Shown piece by piece: positions 8,801 through 16,768 of a DNA stretch of 64,000 nt; the stretch's first letter is position 1, and every line of letters begins with the position of its first letter. A model generated the notes under the pieces. It saw only the letters and a list, made by a program, of their open reading frames with translations, was not told the DNA's origin and ran no database searches. This DNA is from Solidesulfovibrio sp. Lineage in GTDB: Bacteria > Desulfobacterota > Desulfovibrionia > Desulfovibrionales > Desulfovibrionaceae. A program made the translations under genes and the position numbers. The DNA is taken from the NCBI RefSeq assembly GCF_038562415.1, contig NZ_JBCFBA010000001.1, positions 620,001-684,000 on the forward strand, in the 5' to 3' direction.

Positions 8801-11143
8801 ATGTCCTCGCAAACCGTGCGTTGTCGCCACATCGTGGCCGGCCAGGTCCAGGGCGTGGGTTTTCGTCCCTTCGTCTACCGGCTCGCCCGGGAACTGCGCC
8901 TTGGCGGATCGGTCCGCAACACGCCGCAAGGCGTGGTCATCGAGGTGGAAGGGCCGCGCGAGGCGGTAACGGCCTTCGGGGCGCGCCTGCCGGCGGAAAT
9001 TCCGCCCCTGGCCCGGCTGACGCGGCACGACGCCGAACCCCTCGCGCCATGCGGCCAGACGGCCTTTCGCATCGAGGCCAGCGCCCCCGGGGCCGGCCAC
9101 GCCGTGCTGGTCAGCCCCGACGTGGCCACCTGCCCCGATTGCCTGGCCGACATGGCCGACCCGGCCAACCGGCGCTACCGCTATCCCTTCACCAACTGCA
9201 CCAACTGCGGCCCGCGCCACACCATCACCCGGGCCATCCCCTACGACCGGGCCACCACCTCCATGGCCTGTTTTCCGCTGTGTCCGGCCTGCGCCGCCGA
9301 ATACGCCGACCCGGCCGACCGGCGCTTCCACGCCGAACCCGTAGCCTGTCCGGTCTGCGGCCCCAGGGTCTGGCTGGCGGACGCGGACGGGGCGCCCCTG
9401 GCGCACGGGGACGCGGCCATCGCCGCCCTGGCCGCCGCCCTGGCCCGGGGCACCGTCGCCGCCGTCAAGGGCCTGGGCGGCTTCCACCTGGTGTGCGACG
9501 CCACCGATGACGCGGCCGTGGATGCCCTTCGCCGGCGCAAGCACCGGCCGTCCAAGGCCCTGGCCGTCATGGTGGCGGACCTGGCCGCCGCCGAAAGGCT
9601 GGCTCGCCTGGGCGACCGCGCCCGGGAGCTGCTGTGCGGAACGGTACGCCCCATCGTCCTGGCCCCGGCCCGGGACGGAAACGGCCTGTCCCCGGCCATC
9701 GCCCCGGACACCGGCGAAATCGGCGTCATGCTGCCCTACACGCCCCTGCACCACCTGCTGCTTTCCGCCTTCGCCGCGGCCGTCGGCCCCGGGCGCGGCG
9801 CCGCCCTGGTCATGACCTCGGGCAACGCCGGCGGCGAGCCCATCAGTCTCGGCAACCGCGAAGCCCTGGCCCGCCTGTCCGGCATCGCCGACATCTTCCT
9901 GCTCCACGACCGGGACATCCTGATCCGCACCGACGATTCGGTGGTCCGGCCGCTGGCGCGCGCCGAGGCCCCGGACGGGGGAGCGCTTCCGGCGGCCGTC
10001 GTGTTGCGTCGGGCCAGGGGCTATGTGCCGTCACCGATCTTTCTGCCCGTGTCCGGGCCGTCGGTACTGGGCCTCGGGCCCATGCTCAAGGCGACGGTCT
10101 GCCTGACCAAGGGCGACCAGGCCTTCGTCAGCCAGCATATCGGCGATCTGGAAACGTTTGAAACCTTCGGTTTCTATCAGGAGACTCTATCGCATATGCG
10201 CGGCCTGATCGGGGTGGAGCCGCGCCTGTGCGTGGCCGACCTGCATCCGGACTACCCGAGCACGCGTTTCGCCCTGGAGCAGGACACCTGGCCGGTCGTG
10301 CGCCTGCAACACCATGTGGCCCACATTTGCGCGGTCATGGCCGAACACGGCCTGACCGAGCCCGTGCTGGGCCTGGCCCTGGACGGCACGGGCCTGGGCG
10401 ACGACGGGACGTTGTGGGGCGGCGAGGGCCTGCTGGTCGACCCGAAAGCCGGGAGGTACGAACGGTTGGGGCATTTCTCGCCCATGCGCCTGCCGGGCGG
10501 CGACGCGGCCGTGCGCGAGCCGTGGCGCATCGCCCAGGCCTGCCATTTCGCCCTGGGGGTGCGGCACGGCGACGATGCCGCCTGGCCGTGGCGCGAAAGC
10601 GAAGCCGGTGCCTCGGCCCTGGTGGGCGGCATGCTGGACAAAGGGTTCAACTGCCCGACGACCACAAGCTGCGGCCGGCTGTTCGACGCCGTGGCGGCGG
10701 CGCTGGGGCTTTGCCGGCGCATCGACTACGAGGGGCAGGCGGCCATCCTGCTGGAACATGCCCAGGACATCTCCGAGACCGGCGCCTACGACTGTCCGGT
10801 GGACACGTCGATTTTTCCTTTCCGCCTGGACGGGCTGGCCCTGTTCGCCCAGGCGGCGGCGGACGCCCGGCGCGGCCTGGCGGTCGGCAGGGCGGCCCGG
10901 CGGTTTCATCTGGGCCTGGTGCGCGGGCTCGTGACCCTGGCCACGGCCATGGCCGGCCGGACGGGACTTTCCCGGCTGGCCTTGAGCGGCGGCGTGCTCC
11001 AGAACGGGACCATGGCCAGGTTGTTGCCGTCGGCGCTCGGCAAGGCCGGCCTTGCGCCGCTTTGCCACCGGAGCCTTGCGGCCAACGACGGCTGCATCAG
11101 TCTCGGCCAGGCGTATTACGGCATGTTCGCCAATCAGCCGTGA
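8801..11143 (+). CDS. hypF: Carbamoyltransferase HypF, [NiFe]-hydrogenase maturation
   Basis: 780 aa. Converts carbamoyl phosphate to the carbamoyl-adenylate that is passed to HypE for making the cyanide ligands of the NiFe site. Domains in order: acylphosphatase (1-90; GVGFRPFVYRLA); two zinc fingers with Cys111/114/133/136 and Cys161/164/183/186; YrdC-like domain (about 205-390); Kae1-like carbamoyl-transfer domain (about 400-780; VAHICAV, ALDGTGLGDDG, GGVLQN). Length and order are canonical. The ATG at 8801 starts the acylphosphatase domain; no strong ribosome site is seen, fitting coupling to the DUF362 gene upstream. hypC and hypD are 23 kb away on the other strand; hypA, hypB and hypE are not in the window. 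Confidence 0.97.
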   Translation: MSSQTVRCRHIVAGQVQGVGFRPFVYRLARELRLGGSVRNTPQGVVIEVEGPREAVTAFGARLPAEIPPLARLTRHDAEPLAPCGQTAFRIEASAPGAGHAVLVSPDVATCPDCLADMADPANRRYRYPFTNCTNCGPRHTITRAIPYDRATTSMACFPLCPACAAEYADPADRRFHAEPVACPVCGPRVWLADADGAPLAHGDAAIAALAAALARGTVAAVKGLGGFHLVCDATDDAAVDALRRRKHRPSKALAVMVADLAAAERLARLGDRARELLCGTVRPIVLAPARDGNGLSPAIAPDTGEIGVMLPYTPLHHLLLSAFAAAVGPGRGAALVMTSGNAGGEPISLGNREALARLSGIADIFLLHDRDILIRTDDSVVRPLARAEAPDGGALPAAVVLRRARGYVPSPIFLPVSGPSVLGLGPMLKATVCLTKGDQAFVSQHIGDLETFETFGFYQETLSHMRGLIGVEPRLCVADLHPDYPSTRFALEQDTWPVVRLQHHVAHICAVMAEHGLTEPVLGLALDGTGLGDDGTLWGGEGLLVDPKAGRYERLGHFSPMRLPGGDAAVREPWRIAQACHFALGVRHGDDAAWPWRESEAGASALVGGMLDKGFNCPTTTSCGRLFDAVAAALGLCRRIDYEGQAAILLEHAQDISETGAYDCPVDTSIFPFRLDGLALFAQAAADARRGLAVGRAARRFHLGLVRGLVTLATAMAGRTGLSRLALSGGVLQNGTMARLLPSALGKAGLAPLCHRSLAANDGCISLGQAYYGMFANQP

Positions 11144-11771
11144 CGTCGGGCTTGGGGATGCTTAGAATAGACAGTAATTATATATTCAATTAGTATAAAT
11201 AAATTTGACAAACCACCGATTCTCTCGTATGAAAATCATTCCCTGTTGTTCCCGGGTGTTATGCAATAGGGGTGGCCGGCCGACGCATTGTTGCGGCAAG
11301 GCACTATCAAGGGAACGTCTGCATTGCACCAGCGCCTTGCGGCCGGGGGTGTGTTTTTTCGTGTATATATGCCGCGCTCATGCGTCTTTGGCGGCAACTG
11401 TCCCATAAACCTGGCTAAAATTAACATGCTTTGCCATAATGGAACCGGAATGTGCATAATTTATTTTATGAATATGTTTTGGATCAATGAATTATAAGCA
11501 CTGATTGCGGGCAACGAGGACAACTATCCTGCTTCGACAGACACAACTGATGTTCTACTATAGTATTCTGGCCAACGATGAATTACGCAATTGACCGACT
11601 GAACAAAAATGCCTGCGCCCCACGGAGCAGCAACCAACCGCCAGTTTGCCGAGGCCTGAGCAGCTTAATCATGCTGCGTTGACTGTACTTCCACGTCGAT
11701 ATGCATGTGTGTATCCGTTGCCAAAGCGGTTACCCTTCTATCGGCGGATAAATACAATGACTGGAGGATCC
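11144..11771 (+). other. AT-richer non-coding stretch before the regulator cluster
   Basis: 628 bases with clearly lower GC than the neighbours. Short open frames on both strands have no ribosome sites and no recognisable protein. It contains a good promoter at 11205, a 10-bp palindrome TACTATAGTA at 11556-11565, and a weak TTGACT (11679) close to the first regulator gene. No stable terminator-like hairpin or known RNA was recognised. Confidence 0.6.
11205..11233 (+). promoter_or_regulatory. Candidate sigma-70 promoter
   Basis: TTGACA (11205-11210), 17-base spacer, TATGAA (11228-11233). It lies about 540 bases before the first CI-like gene, so it would give either a very long leader or a separate small RNA. 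Confidence 0.45.
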
Positions 11772-12470
11772 ATGACTGAAGTCGATACCCAGGAAACCGG
11801 CAACCGTTTTGATGAAGCCTTTGAACGCATCAAAAAATCAACGGGAATGCGAACCCAGGTCGAGATCGCCAAACTGCTCGACATCCGGCAGTCCAGCATC
11901 TCCGACGCCAAGCGCCGCCAATCGATTCCTGACAGTTGGCTGATCAAGCTCTACCAGATCTACAACCTCAATCCCAACTGGATCATCGACGGCGAGTCCC
12001 CGCAGTTTCTGGGGGAACAGCGCGGCGGCGCCTTGCAGGTCCGGGACGCCGGGGACGCTTACGGCCGCAAGCCCAAGCACTACCAGACCCCGGTATGCGC
12101 CATGTCCCTGTCGCCCCAGAGCCAGGGCGGTTGGCAGGAAACACCTGTCGAAACCGTGACCGTCCCCGAGCAGTTCCACCGGCCTTCCCTGCTCGTGGTG
12201 CGCATGGACGAAAACGACATGGAGCCGCTGATCGGACGCGGCGCCTATGTCGGCATCGACAAGGAGCGCAAGACCATCCGCTCGGGTGGCCTGTATGCCT
12301 TGGACATGCCCGTCGAGGGCCTCGTCATCAAGCGCCTGCTCCATGACGCGGAAAACGCCCGTTTCATCCTGCGTTCGGAAAATCCCGCCTTCATGGAGCA
12401 GACCGTCGCCGCCGATGCCGTCGTGGAACGCGTCGTTGGCCGTGTGGCCTGGGTCTTCCAGGAAATCTGA
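11772..12470 (+). CDS. CI-like transcriptional regulator 1 (HTH plus S24-like domain, no catalytic serine)
   Basis: 232 aa. N-terminal phage CI-type helix-turn-helix at about residues 12-75 (EIAKLLDIRQSSISDAKRR, NWIIDGE), then an S24/LexA-like domain from about 105. In active S24 domains the nucleophile is the Ser of the GDSMEP-like motif; here the matching motif is MDENDMEP with Asp149 in its place. The partner lysine is kept (Lys187 in GLVIKRL). RecA-stimulated self-cleavage is therefore not expected. The start is chosen at 11772 because GGAGG is 5 bases upstream. First of three tandem paralogs, each with its own AT-rich leader rather than in one tight operon. Target genes unknown. Confidence 0.85.
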   Translation: MTEVDTQETGNRFDEAFERIKKSTGMRTQVEIAKLLDIRQSSISDAKRRQSIPDSWLIKLYQIYNLNPNWIIDGESPQFLGEQRGGALQVRDAGDAYGRKPKHYQTPVCAMSLSPQSQGGWQETPVETVTVPEQFHRPSLLVVRMDENDMEPLIGRGAYVGIDKERKTIRSGGLYALDMPVEGLVIKRLLHDAENARFILRSENPAFMEQTVAADAVVERVVGRVAWVFQEI

Positions 12471-12618
12471 TCCCGCCCTCCAGCCTTCCTCGACGCCTGG
12501 GATGCCGCACTATGCCCGGGCGCGAGGGAGACTCCGGCCGGCCGATCGCCGCCTGCCCCTTGTTGCATGCCCGGCGCCTGTCCGTCACGCAGTCAGCTGT
12601 CCGCGGCGAAGAACCGCA

Positions 12619-12647
12619 TTGACGCAATACACAAAGCGTTGTATGTC
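12619..12647 (+). promoter_or_regulatory. Candidate promoter with inverted repeat, upstream of regulator 2
   Basis: TTGACG (12619-12624), 17-base spacer, TATGTC (12642-12647). The inverted repeat ATACA-N8-TGTAT (12627-12644) fills the spacer and touches the -10 region, as an autoregulatory operator would. Confidence 0.4.
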
Positions 12648-12731
12648 TTTCTTCATAACACAACGAACCACTTGTCTTTATAGATGCTTTTATGCAGTTG
12701 CCTCACCAAACGTTGCCGGACCGGAGGCCCT

Positions 12732-13403
12732 GTGAAGCCAGATTCCTTTGAAGATGCCTACGCCAGAATTCAAGCTGCAACCCGGACGCGCACGCAAACC
12801 GAGATTGCCAATCTCCTTGGCATCAAGCAATCCAGTATTTCAGACGCAAAAAAGAAGAACACCATTCCCGACGGCTGGCTCGTCAGCCTCTATCGTTCCA
12901 TGGGCCTGGAGCCGGATTGGGTGCTTTACGGCCAGGAACCGGTTTCGCGGCGCGAGGGCTTTTGCCTGGGCGCCGCCGTGCGCGAGTCCCTCGGCGACTA
13001 CGCCGGCGCCACGGTCAAGGCCACCGTGTACGCCATGAGCCGCAGCGATCCCCAAACCGGCGCCTGGCGGCGGGAAGGAATCGAAAGCATCCCCATTTTC
13101 GACCAGCTCAACCGCCCCCATCTCCTTGTCGTCAAGATGGACGGCACGGGCATGGAACCGGTCATCCGCCGGGGAGCCTACGTCGGCATCGACTGCGACG
13201 ACACCCGCTTCCGTAGCGGCGAGGTCTACGCCCTGGAAATACCCGGCGAAGGCCTGGTCATCAAACGCATCGTCCGGGACATGGAAGCCAAGCGCCTGAC
13301 GCTGCTCTCCGACAATCCGGCCCATCAGGCGCAGAATTTCCCCTTGGAAAATCCCGAGATCACCCCGGTGGGAAAGGTCGTCTGGATCATCCAGGAAATC
13401 TGA
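12732..13403 (+). CDS. CI-like transcriptional regulator 2 (HTH plus S24-like domain, no catalytic serine)
   Basis: 223-aa paralog of the gene before it, aligned from the helix-turn-helix (EIANLLGIKQSSISDAKKK, about residues 15-70) to the shared C-terminal WIIQEI. The S24 motif reads MDGTGMEP, with Gly140 where the nucleophile serine should be; Lys178 (GLVIKRI) is kept. A GTG start at 12732 is preferred because GGAGG lies 5 bases before it; an in-frame ATG at 12684 has no such site and would add unrelated residues. It probably binds DNA as a repressor or activator that is not switched by self-cleavage. A weak GC hairpin (13452-13466) follows the gene. Confidence 0.85.
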   Translation: MKPDSFEDAYARIQAATRTRTQTEIANLLGIKQSSISDAKKKNTIPDGWLVSLYRSMGLEPDWVLYGQEPVSRREGFCLGAAVRESLGDYAGATVKATVYAMSRSDPQTGAWRREGIESIPIFDQLNRPHLLVVKMDGTGMEPVIRRGAYVGIDCDDTRFRSGEVYALEIPGEGLVIKRIVRDMEAKRLTLLSDNPAHQAQNFPLENPEITPVGKVVWIIQEI

Positions 13404-13535
13404 CGCGCTTTCTTTTCGTCCGCGTTCCGCAATCCTGTCGCGGCTTCCCCGGCCCCTGGCTGGGGCGCTGCTTTGTTGCCCTTTCTGGCGCCACGGCACA
13501 GCCCGATCGGGAGCCCAGCCCGTGGGCGGATTTTT

Positions 13536-13555
13536 TAGATTTATAAATCTATAAT
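13536..13555 (+). promoter_or_regulatory. 16-bp perfect palindrome overlapping a TATAAT box
   Basis: TAGATTTATAAATCTA (13536-13551) is a perfect palindrome; a consensus -10 TATAAT follows at 13550-13555, 62 bases before the third regulator start. No good -35 is seen at the right distance. The placement suits an operator bound by one of the neighbouring regulators. Confidence 0.5.
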
Positions 13556-13616
13556 ACGAAGGAAATATTTACATATAAATAAAATACGCCTATGCATTCC
13601 CGCAAGAGGAGTACGC

Positions 13617-14264
13617 ATGGGACACGAAGTGCGACACCCGATGCTGGCCCGCCTCAAACTGGCCCTCCAAGCCAAGGGAGCATTCAAGGCCGCCAGACGA
13701 CTCGACATGGCCGCGATCTACTACCCGGAGGAAAACGAGGCCGGTGTGCGTTCGCTGGTACTGCGGCATTGCCGGGAGTACGGCATCGCCCCCGAGGACA
13801 TCGCCGGGGAAGACCTGGTCGACAGCCTGACCGGCGGCGTCTCCCTGACGCCGGTTTTCGCCATGGGCAGCACCCATCCGCGCACCGGCTGCTGGCGGCT
13901 CACCGAAATAGAACGCATCGCCCTTTCGGCCCGCCTGCTCGGCCCCAGCCGCTTCGTCACCCGCATGGACAGCCGGGCCCTCGAACCCCGCATCCGCCTG
14001 GGCGCCTATCTGGTCGTGGACACGGCCCAGGAACTGCCACCGACCGCCGCGCGCCCCGGCCTGGCGCCCGAGGCCGAAGGCGCGGCCTTCGCCCTGGACC
14101 TCAAGGGCGAGGGGCTGCTCGTACGCCTGACGCGCTACGATGCCGACCACGACCGCTGGGAACTGGCCGCCCTGGACCGAAGCGTGCCGCCCATGGTCGT
14201 GCCGCGCGGCGCCGACGGCTGCCGGCTGGTCGGCCGGGTGGTCTGGGTGGCCCAGGAGTTCTGA
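13617..14264 (+). CDS. CI-like regulator paralog 3 with degenerate HTH and both catalytic residues lost
   Basis: 215 aa. Its C-terminal two thirds follow the same pattern as regulators 1 and 2 (VFAMGSTHPRTGCW; VTRMDSRALEPRIRLGAYLVVD; final VWVAQEF). The serine position is Ala121 and the lysine position is Arg170 (GLLVRLT), so neither dyad residue remains. The N-terminal 70 residues are only weakly like a helix-turn-helix: the SSISDA recognition segment is missing. It may therefore have lost specific DNA binding and act by hetero-oligomerising with its paralogs; this is inference. AGGAG precedes the ATG. It converges on the rhomboid gene with 12 bases between stops. Confidence 0.75.
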   Translation: MGHEVRHPMLARLKLALQAKGAFKAARRLDMAAIYYPEENEAGVRSLVLRHCREYGIAPEDIAGEDLVDSLTGGVSLTPVFAMGSTHPRTGCWRLTEIERIALSARLLGPSRFVTRMDSRALEPRIRLGAYLVVDTAQELPPTAARPGLAPEAEGAAFALDLKGEGLLVRLTRYDADHDRWELAALDRSVPPMVVPRGADGCRLVGRVVWVAQEF

Positions 14265-14276
14265 GCCGGCCGCCGG

Positions 14277-15002
14277 TCAGGCGTCCCGGTCGTAACGCCG
14301 GTTGCGCGGATCGAAGCAGAACCGGCAGCCCGGCGGCAGAAACAGCCGCACCAGGGACAATCCGGCCACGAACCCGCCGGCATGGGCCCAGAAGGCCACG
14401 CTCGCCGCCGCGTTGCCGCCGGCCGCGCCCGTCAGGCCGGACAGGAGCTGGATGCAAAACCAGATGCCCAGAAAAACCACGGCCGGCAGTTCGATGATCC
14501 AGGGAATGATGATGATGGGAATGAGCGTCACCACCCTGGCCCGGGGAAAGAGCCGGAAATAGGCGCCCATCACCCCGGCGATGGCCCCGGAGGCGCCGAT
14601 GACCGGCACCGTGGCGTTCCAGTTGAACAGGATGTGGGCCGCGGCGGCCAGCAGCCCGCACAGCAGATAGAAAAGCGTGAAGCGCACCGGCCCGAGGGCT
14701 TCCTCCACGTTGTCGGAAAAGATCCACAGCACCCACATGTTGAGCAGGAAATGCAGCCAGCCGCCATGCAGGAACATGTAGGTCACCAGCGACTCGTAGC
14801 CGCCCTCGGGATAGCCCATGGCCCGGGCGTAGGCCGGGTCGGTGTACCGGGCCGGCACCACGCCGTGGATGTGCAGGAATTCGTACAGCACCGGCTCGGG
14901 CAGGAGCTGCTCGAAGAGAAAGAGCACCGTGCAAAGCCCGATGATGGTCCAGGTGACCAGGGGCCGCCGGGAGCTCGGCACGTTGTCGCGCAGGGGGATC
15001 AC
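14277..15002 (-). CDS. Rhomboid family intramembrane serine protease
   Basis: 241 aa with about six to seven membrane segments. Rhomboid signatures are present: YMFLHGGWLHFLLNM (conserved His/Asn), the nucleophile motif GASGAIAG, and the catalytic-type His in WAHAGGFVAG. Cleaves transmembrane substrates within the bilayer; the substrate is unknown. The start is a GTG at 15002, whose bases overlap the stop of the RluD-CoaE gene (GTGA), indicating translational coupling. The C-terminus ends with a short polar Cys/Arg tail. It lies downstream in the same operon as the fused RluD-CoaE gene. Confidence 0.9.
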   Translation of the reverse strand: MIPLRDNVPSSRRPLVTWTIIGLCTVLFLFEQLLPEPVLYEFLHIHGVVPARYTDPAYARAMGYPEGGYESLVTYMFLHGGWLHFLLNMWVLWIFSDNVEEALGPVRFTLFYLLCGLLAAAAHILFNWNATVPVIGASGAIAGVMGAYFRLFPRARVVTLIPIIIIPWIIELPAVVFLGIWFCIQLLSGLTGAAGGNAAASVAFWAHAGGFVAGLSLVRLFLPPGCRFCFDPRNRRYDRDA

Positions 15003-16654
15003 GGCGCCTCCCCGTCCGCGATCACCGATTTTCCGGCATAACCCCGGGCGACCAGCCAGTCGTAGCGCGCAAGGGCCTCCTGGCGGCGCAGGGCCAGCAA
15101 CTGCGCCAGGACCTCCCGCGCCTTGGCCGCCAAGGCGTCCGGCCCGGCGTCGTTGTCCACCACGATCCGGCAACGGGCCAGCTTTTTTTCCTCCGGCCAC
15201 TGCCAGCCGTCCATGCGGTCGATCAGTTCGCCGTCCCAGCCCCGACCCTCGGCCAGCCGCTCCCGGCGGGCCTGCGAGGAACAACGAACCCCAACAACGA
15301 GATCCACCGCCTCGGCCACCGGCCAACCCGATTCCAGCAGCAGCGGCACCTCGGCGAAAACGGCCTTGGCCTGGCGGTTGGCCGCGAAAAAGGCCTCCAT
15401 CTCGCCCCGAACCAGCGGATGCACCAGGTCCATGACCTCCCGGCGCATGGCTTCGCTTTCGAGGATGGCGGCCAGAAGCCAGGCCTTGTCCACCGAGCCG
15501 TCGGCGGCCAGGGCCCTTTCCCCGAACCGGCCGGCCAGCATGTGCGCCCCGCCGCCGCCCGGGGCGTAGAGGGCCGCCACGGCCGCGTCGGCGGAAAACG
15601 TCGGAGAGCCGGTTGCGGCAAAGGCTCGAAGCAGCGTGGACTTGCCGCAGCCCGGCAGGCCGACCAGCCCCACGCGCTGGGTCCGACGGCCGAGCAGCAG
15701 CACGAGCCGCCAGAAATCCGGCGGCGGCGGGCAGCGAAACGACAGGGTCCGGCCATCGGCCGGATGGGCGAAGGCGAGTTTCCAGGCATGGAGCATCTGC
15801 CGGCCGGCCAGGCGGGCCTCGGGGCCGCCCCGGCGGGTCCAGAGGGCGTGGGGCGTGGCGCCGTAGACCGTGTCGCCGACGATGGGATGGCCCATGGCCG
15901 CCAGGTGCACCCGGATCTGGTGGGTGCGGCCGGTGAAGATTTCCACCTCCAGCAGGCTGGCCGCGCCGTCCGGGGCGCTCCAGGTCAGCTTCCAGCGGCT
16001 TCTGGCCTCGCGCCCGCCCTTGTGGGCCACGGCCATCTTGTGCCGGTGCCGGGGGTCGCGGCCCAGGGGCAGGCGGATGTCGCCGCCCGTGCCTTCGGGG
16101 CGACCGTGGACCAGGGCCAGGTAGGTCTTTTTCACGCGCCTGGCCGCGAAATCGGCGGCCAGGGCCAGACGGACGGGTTCGGTCAGGGCCACGAGCAGCA
16201 AGCCGCTGGTGTCCTTGTCCAGGCGGTGCACGATGCCCGGCCGCTCGCCGCCGAGGTCGCGCAGGGCCGGGAAATGGTGCAGCAGGCGGTTGACCAGCGT
16301 GCCCTCGGCCAGGCCCGGGGCCGGGTGCACGGTCAGCCCGGCCGCCTTGTCGAGCACGAGGAGCTGCTCGTCCCGGTAGAGCAGTCCCAGGCTGCCGGAT
16401 TCGGCCGGCGCCTGGCCGGGCTTTCGCGGGATCCCGATGGCCAGCCGTTCGCCGCCGCGCAGTTTCATTCCGGCCTTGGTGCACACCGCGCCGTTGACGC
16501 TGGCCAGGCCGGCCTCGATGGCCGCCTGGACGCGGGCGCGCGTCACGTCCCGATCGGCCAGCCTGGCGCACCAGAAGACATCCAGGCGCACCCCCGCCCC
16601 GCCGTCGGTTGCGGGATCGAACACCGTTTCCAGCCGTTTTTCCGTCTCGGTCAT
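14999..16654 (-). CDS. coaE: Fusion: RluA/RluD-type pseudouridine synthase plus dephospho-CoA kinase
   Basis: 551 aa in one uninterrupted frame. Residues 1-about 320 are an RluD-like 23S rRNA pseudouridine synthase: an S4-like region (20-75), catalytic Asp146 in HRLDKDTSG, then GRTHQIRVHL at 242-251. Residues from about 327 are a CoaE domain: Walker A GLPGCGKST at 332-340, FSADAAVAALY, and LLLESGW, phosphorylating dephospho-CoA in the last step of CoA synthesis. No stop or frameshift separates the halves. The start is placed at 16654; an ATG 10 codons upstream (16684) is possible because neither has a strong ribosome site. Followed by the rhomboid gene with a 4-base overlap. Confidence 0.92.
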   Translation of the reverse strand: MTETEKRLETVFDPATDGGAGVRLDVFWCARLADRDVTRARVQAAIEAGLASVNGAVCTKAGMKLRGGERLAIGIPRKPGQAPAESGSLGLLYRDEQLLVLDKAAGLTVHPAPGLAEGTLVNRLLHHFPALRDLGGERPGIVHRLDKDTSGLLLVALTEPVRLALAADFAARRVKKTYLALVHGRPEGTGGDIRLPLGRDPRHRHKMAVAHKGGREARSRWKLTWSAPDGAASLLEVEIFTGRTHQIRVHLAAMGHPIVGDTVYGATPHALWTRRGGPEARLAGRQMLHAWKLAFAHPADGRTLSFRCPPPPDFWRLVLLLGRRTQRVGLVGLPGCGKSTLLRAFAATGSPTFSADAAVAALYAPGGGGAHMLAGRFGERALAADGSVDKAWLLAAILESEAMRREVMDLVHPLVRGEMEAFFAANRQAKAVFAEVPLLLESGWPVAEAVDLVVGVRCSSQARRERLAEGRGWDGELIDRMDGWQWPEEKKLARCRIVVDNDAGPDALAAKAREVLAQLLALRRQEALARYDWLVARGYAGKSVIADGEAP

Positions 16655-16768
16655 GTCTGTCGGACCCTTTCTTTCGCGTGGCATGTGCCTTCGCGTCAAT
16701 TGAGCATGGTGCACAAATAAGTTAGGCTGTTTTTCCCCGTTGCGCCAGCCAGAAGCAAGGAGGAGCCC

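Noticed and set aside
11144-14264. Prophage or integrative element around the CI-like genes
   Set aside because: No integrase, excisionase, structural genes or attachment repeats; only regulators are present.
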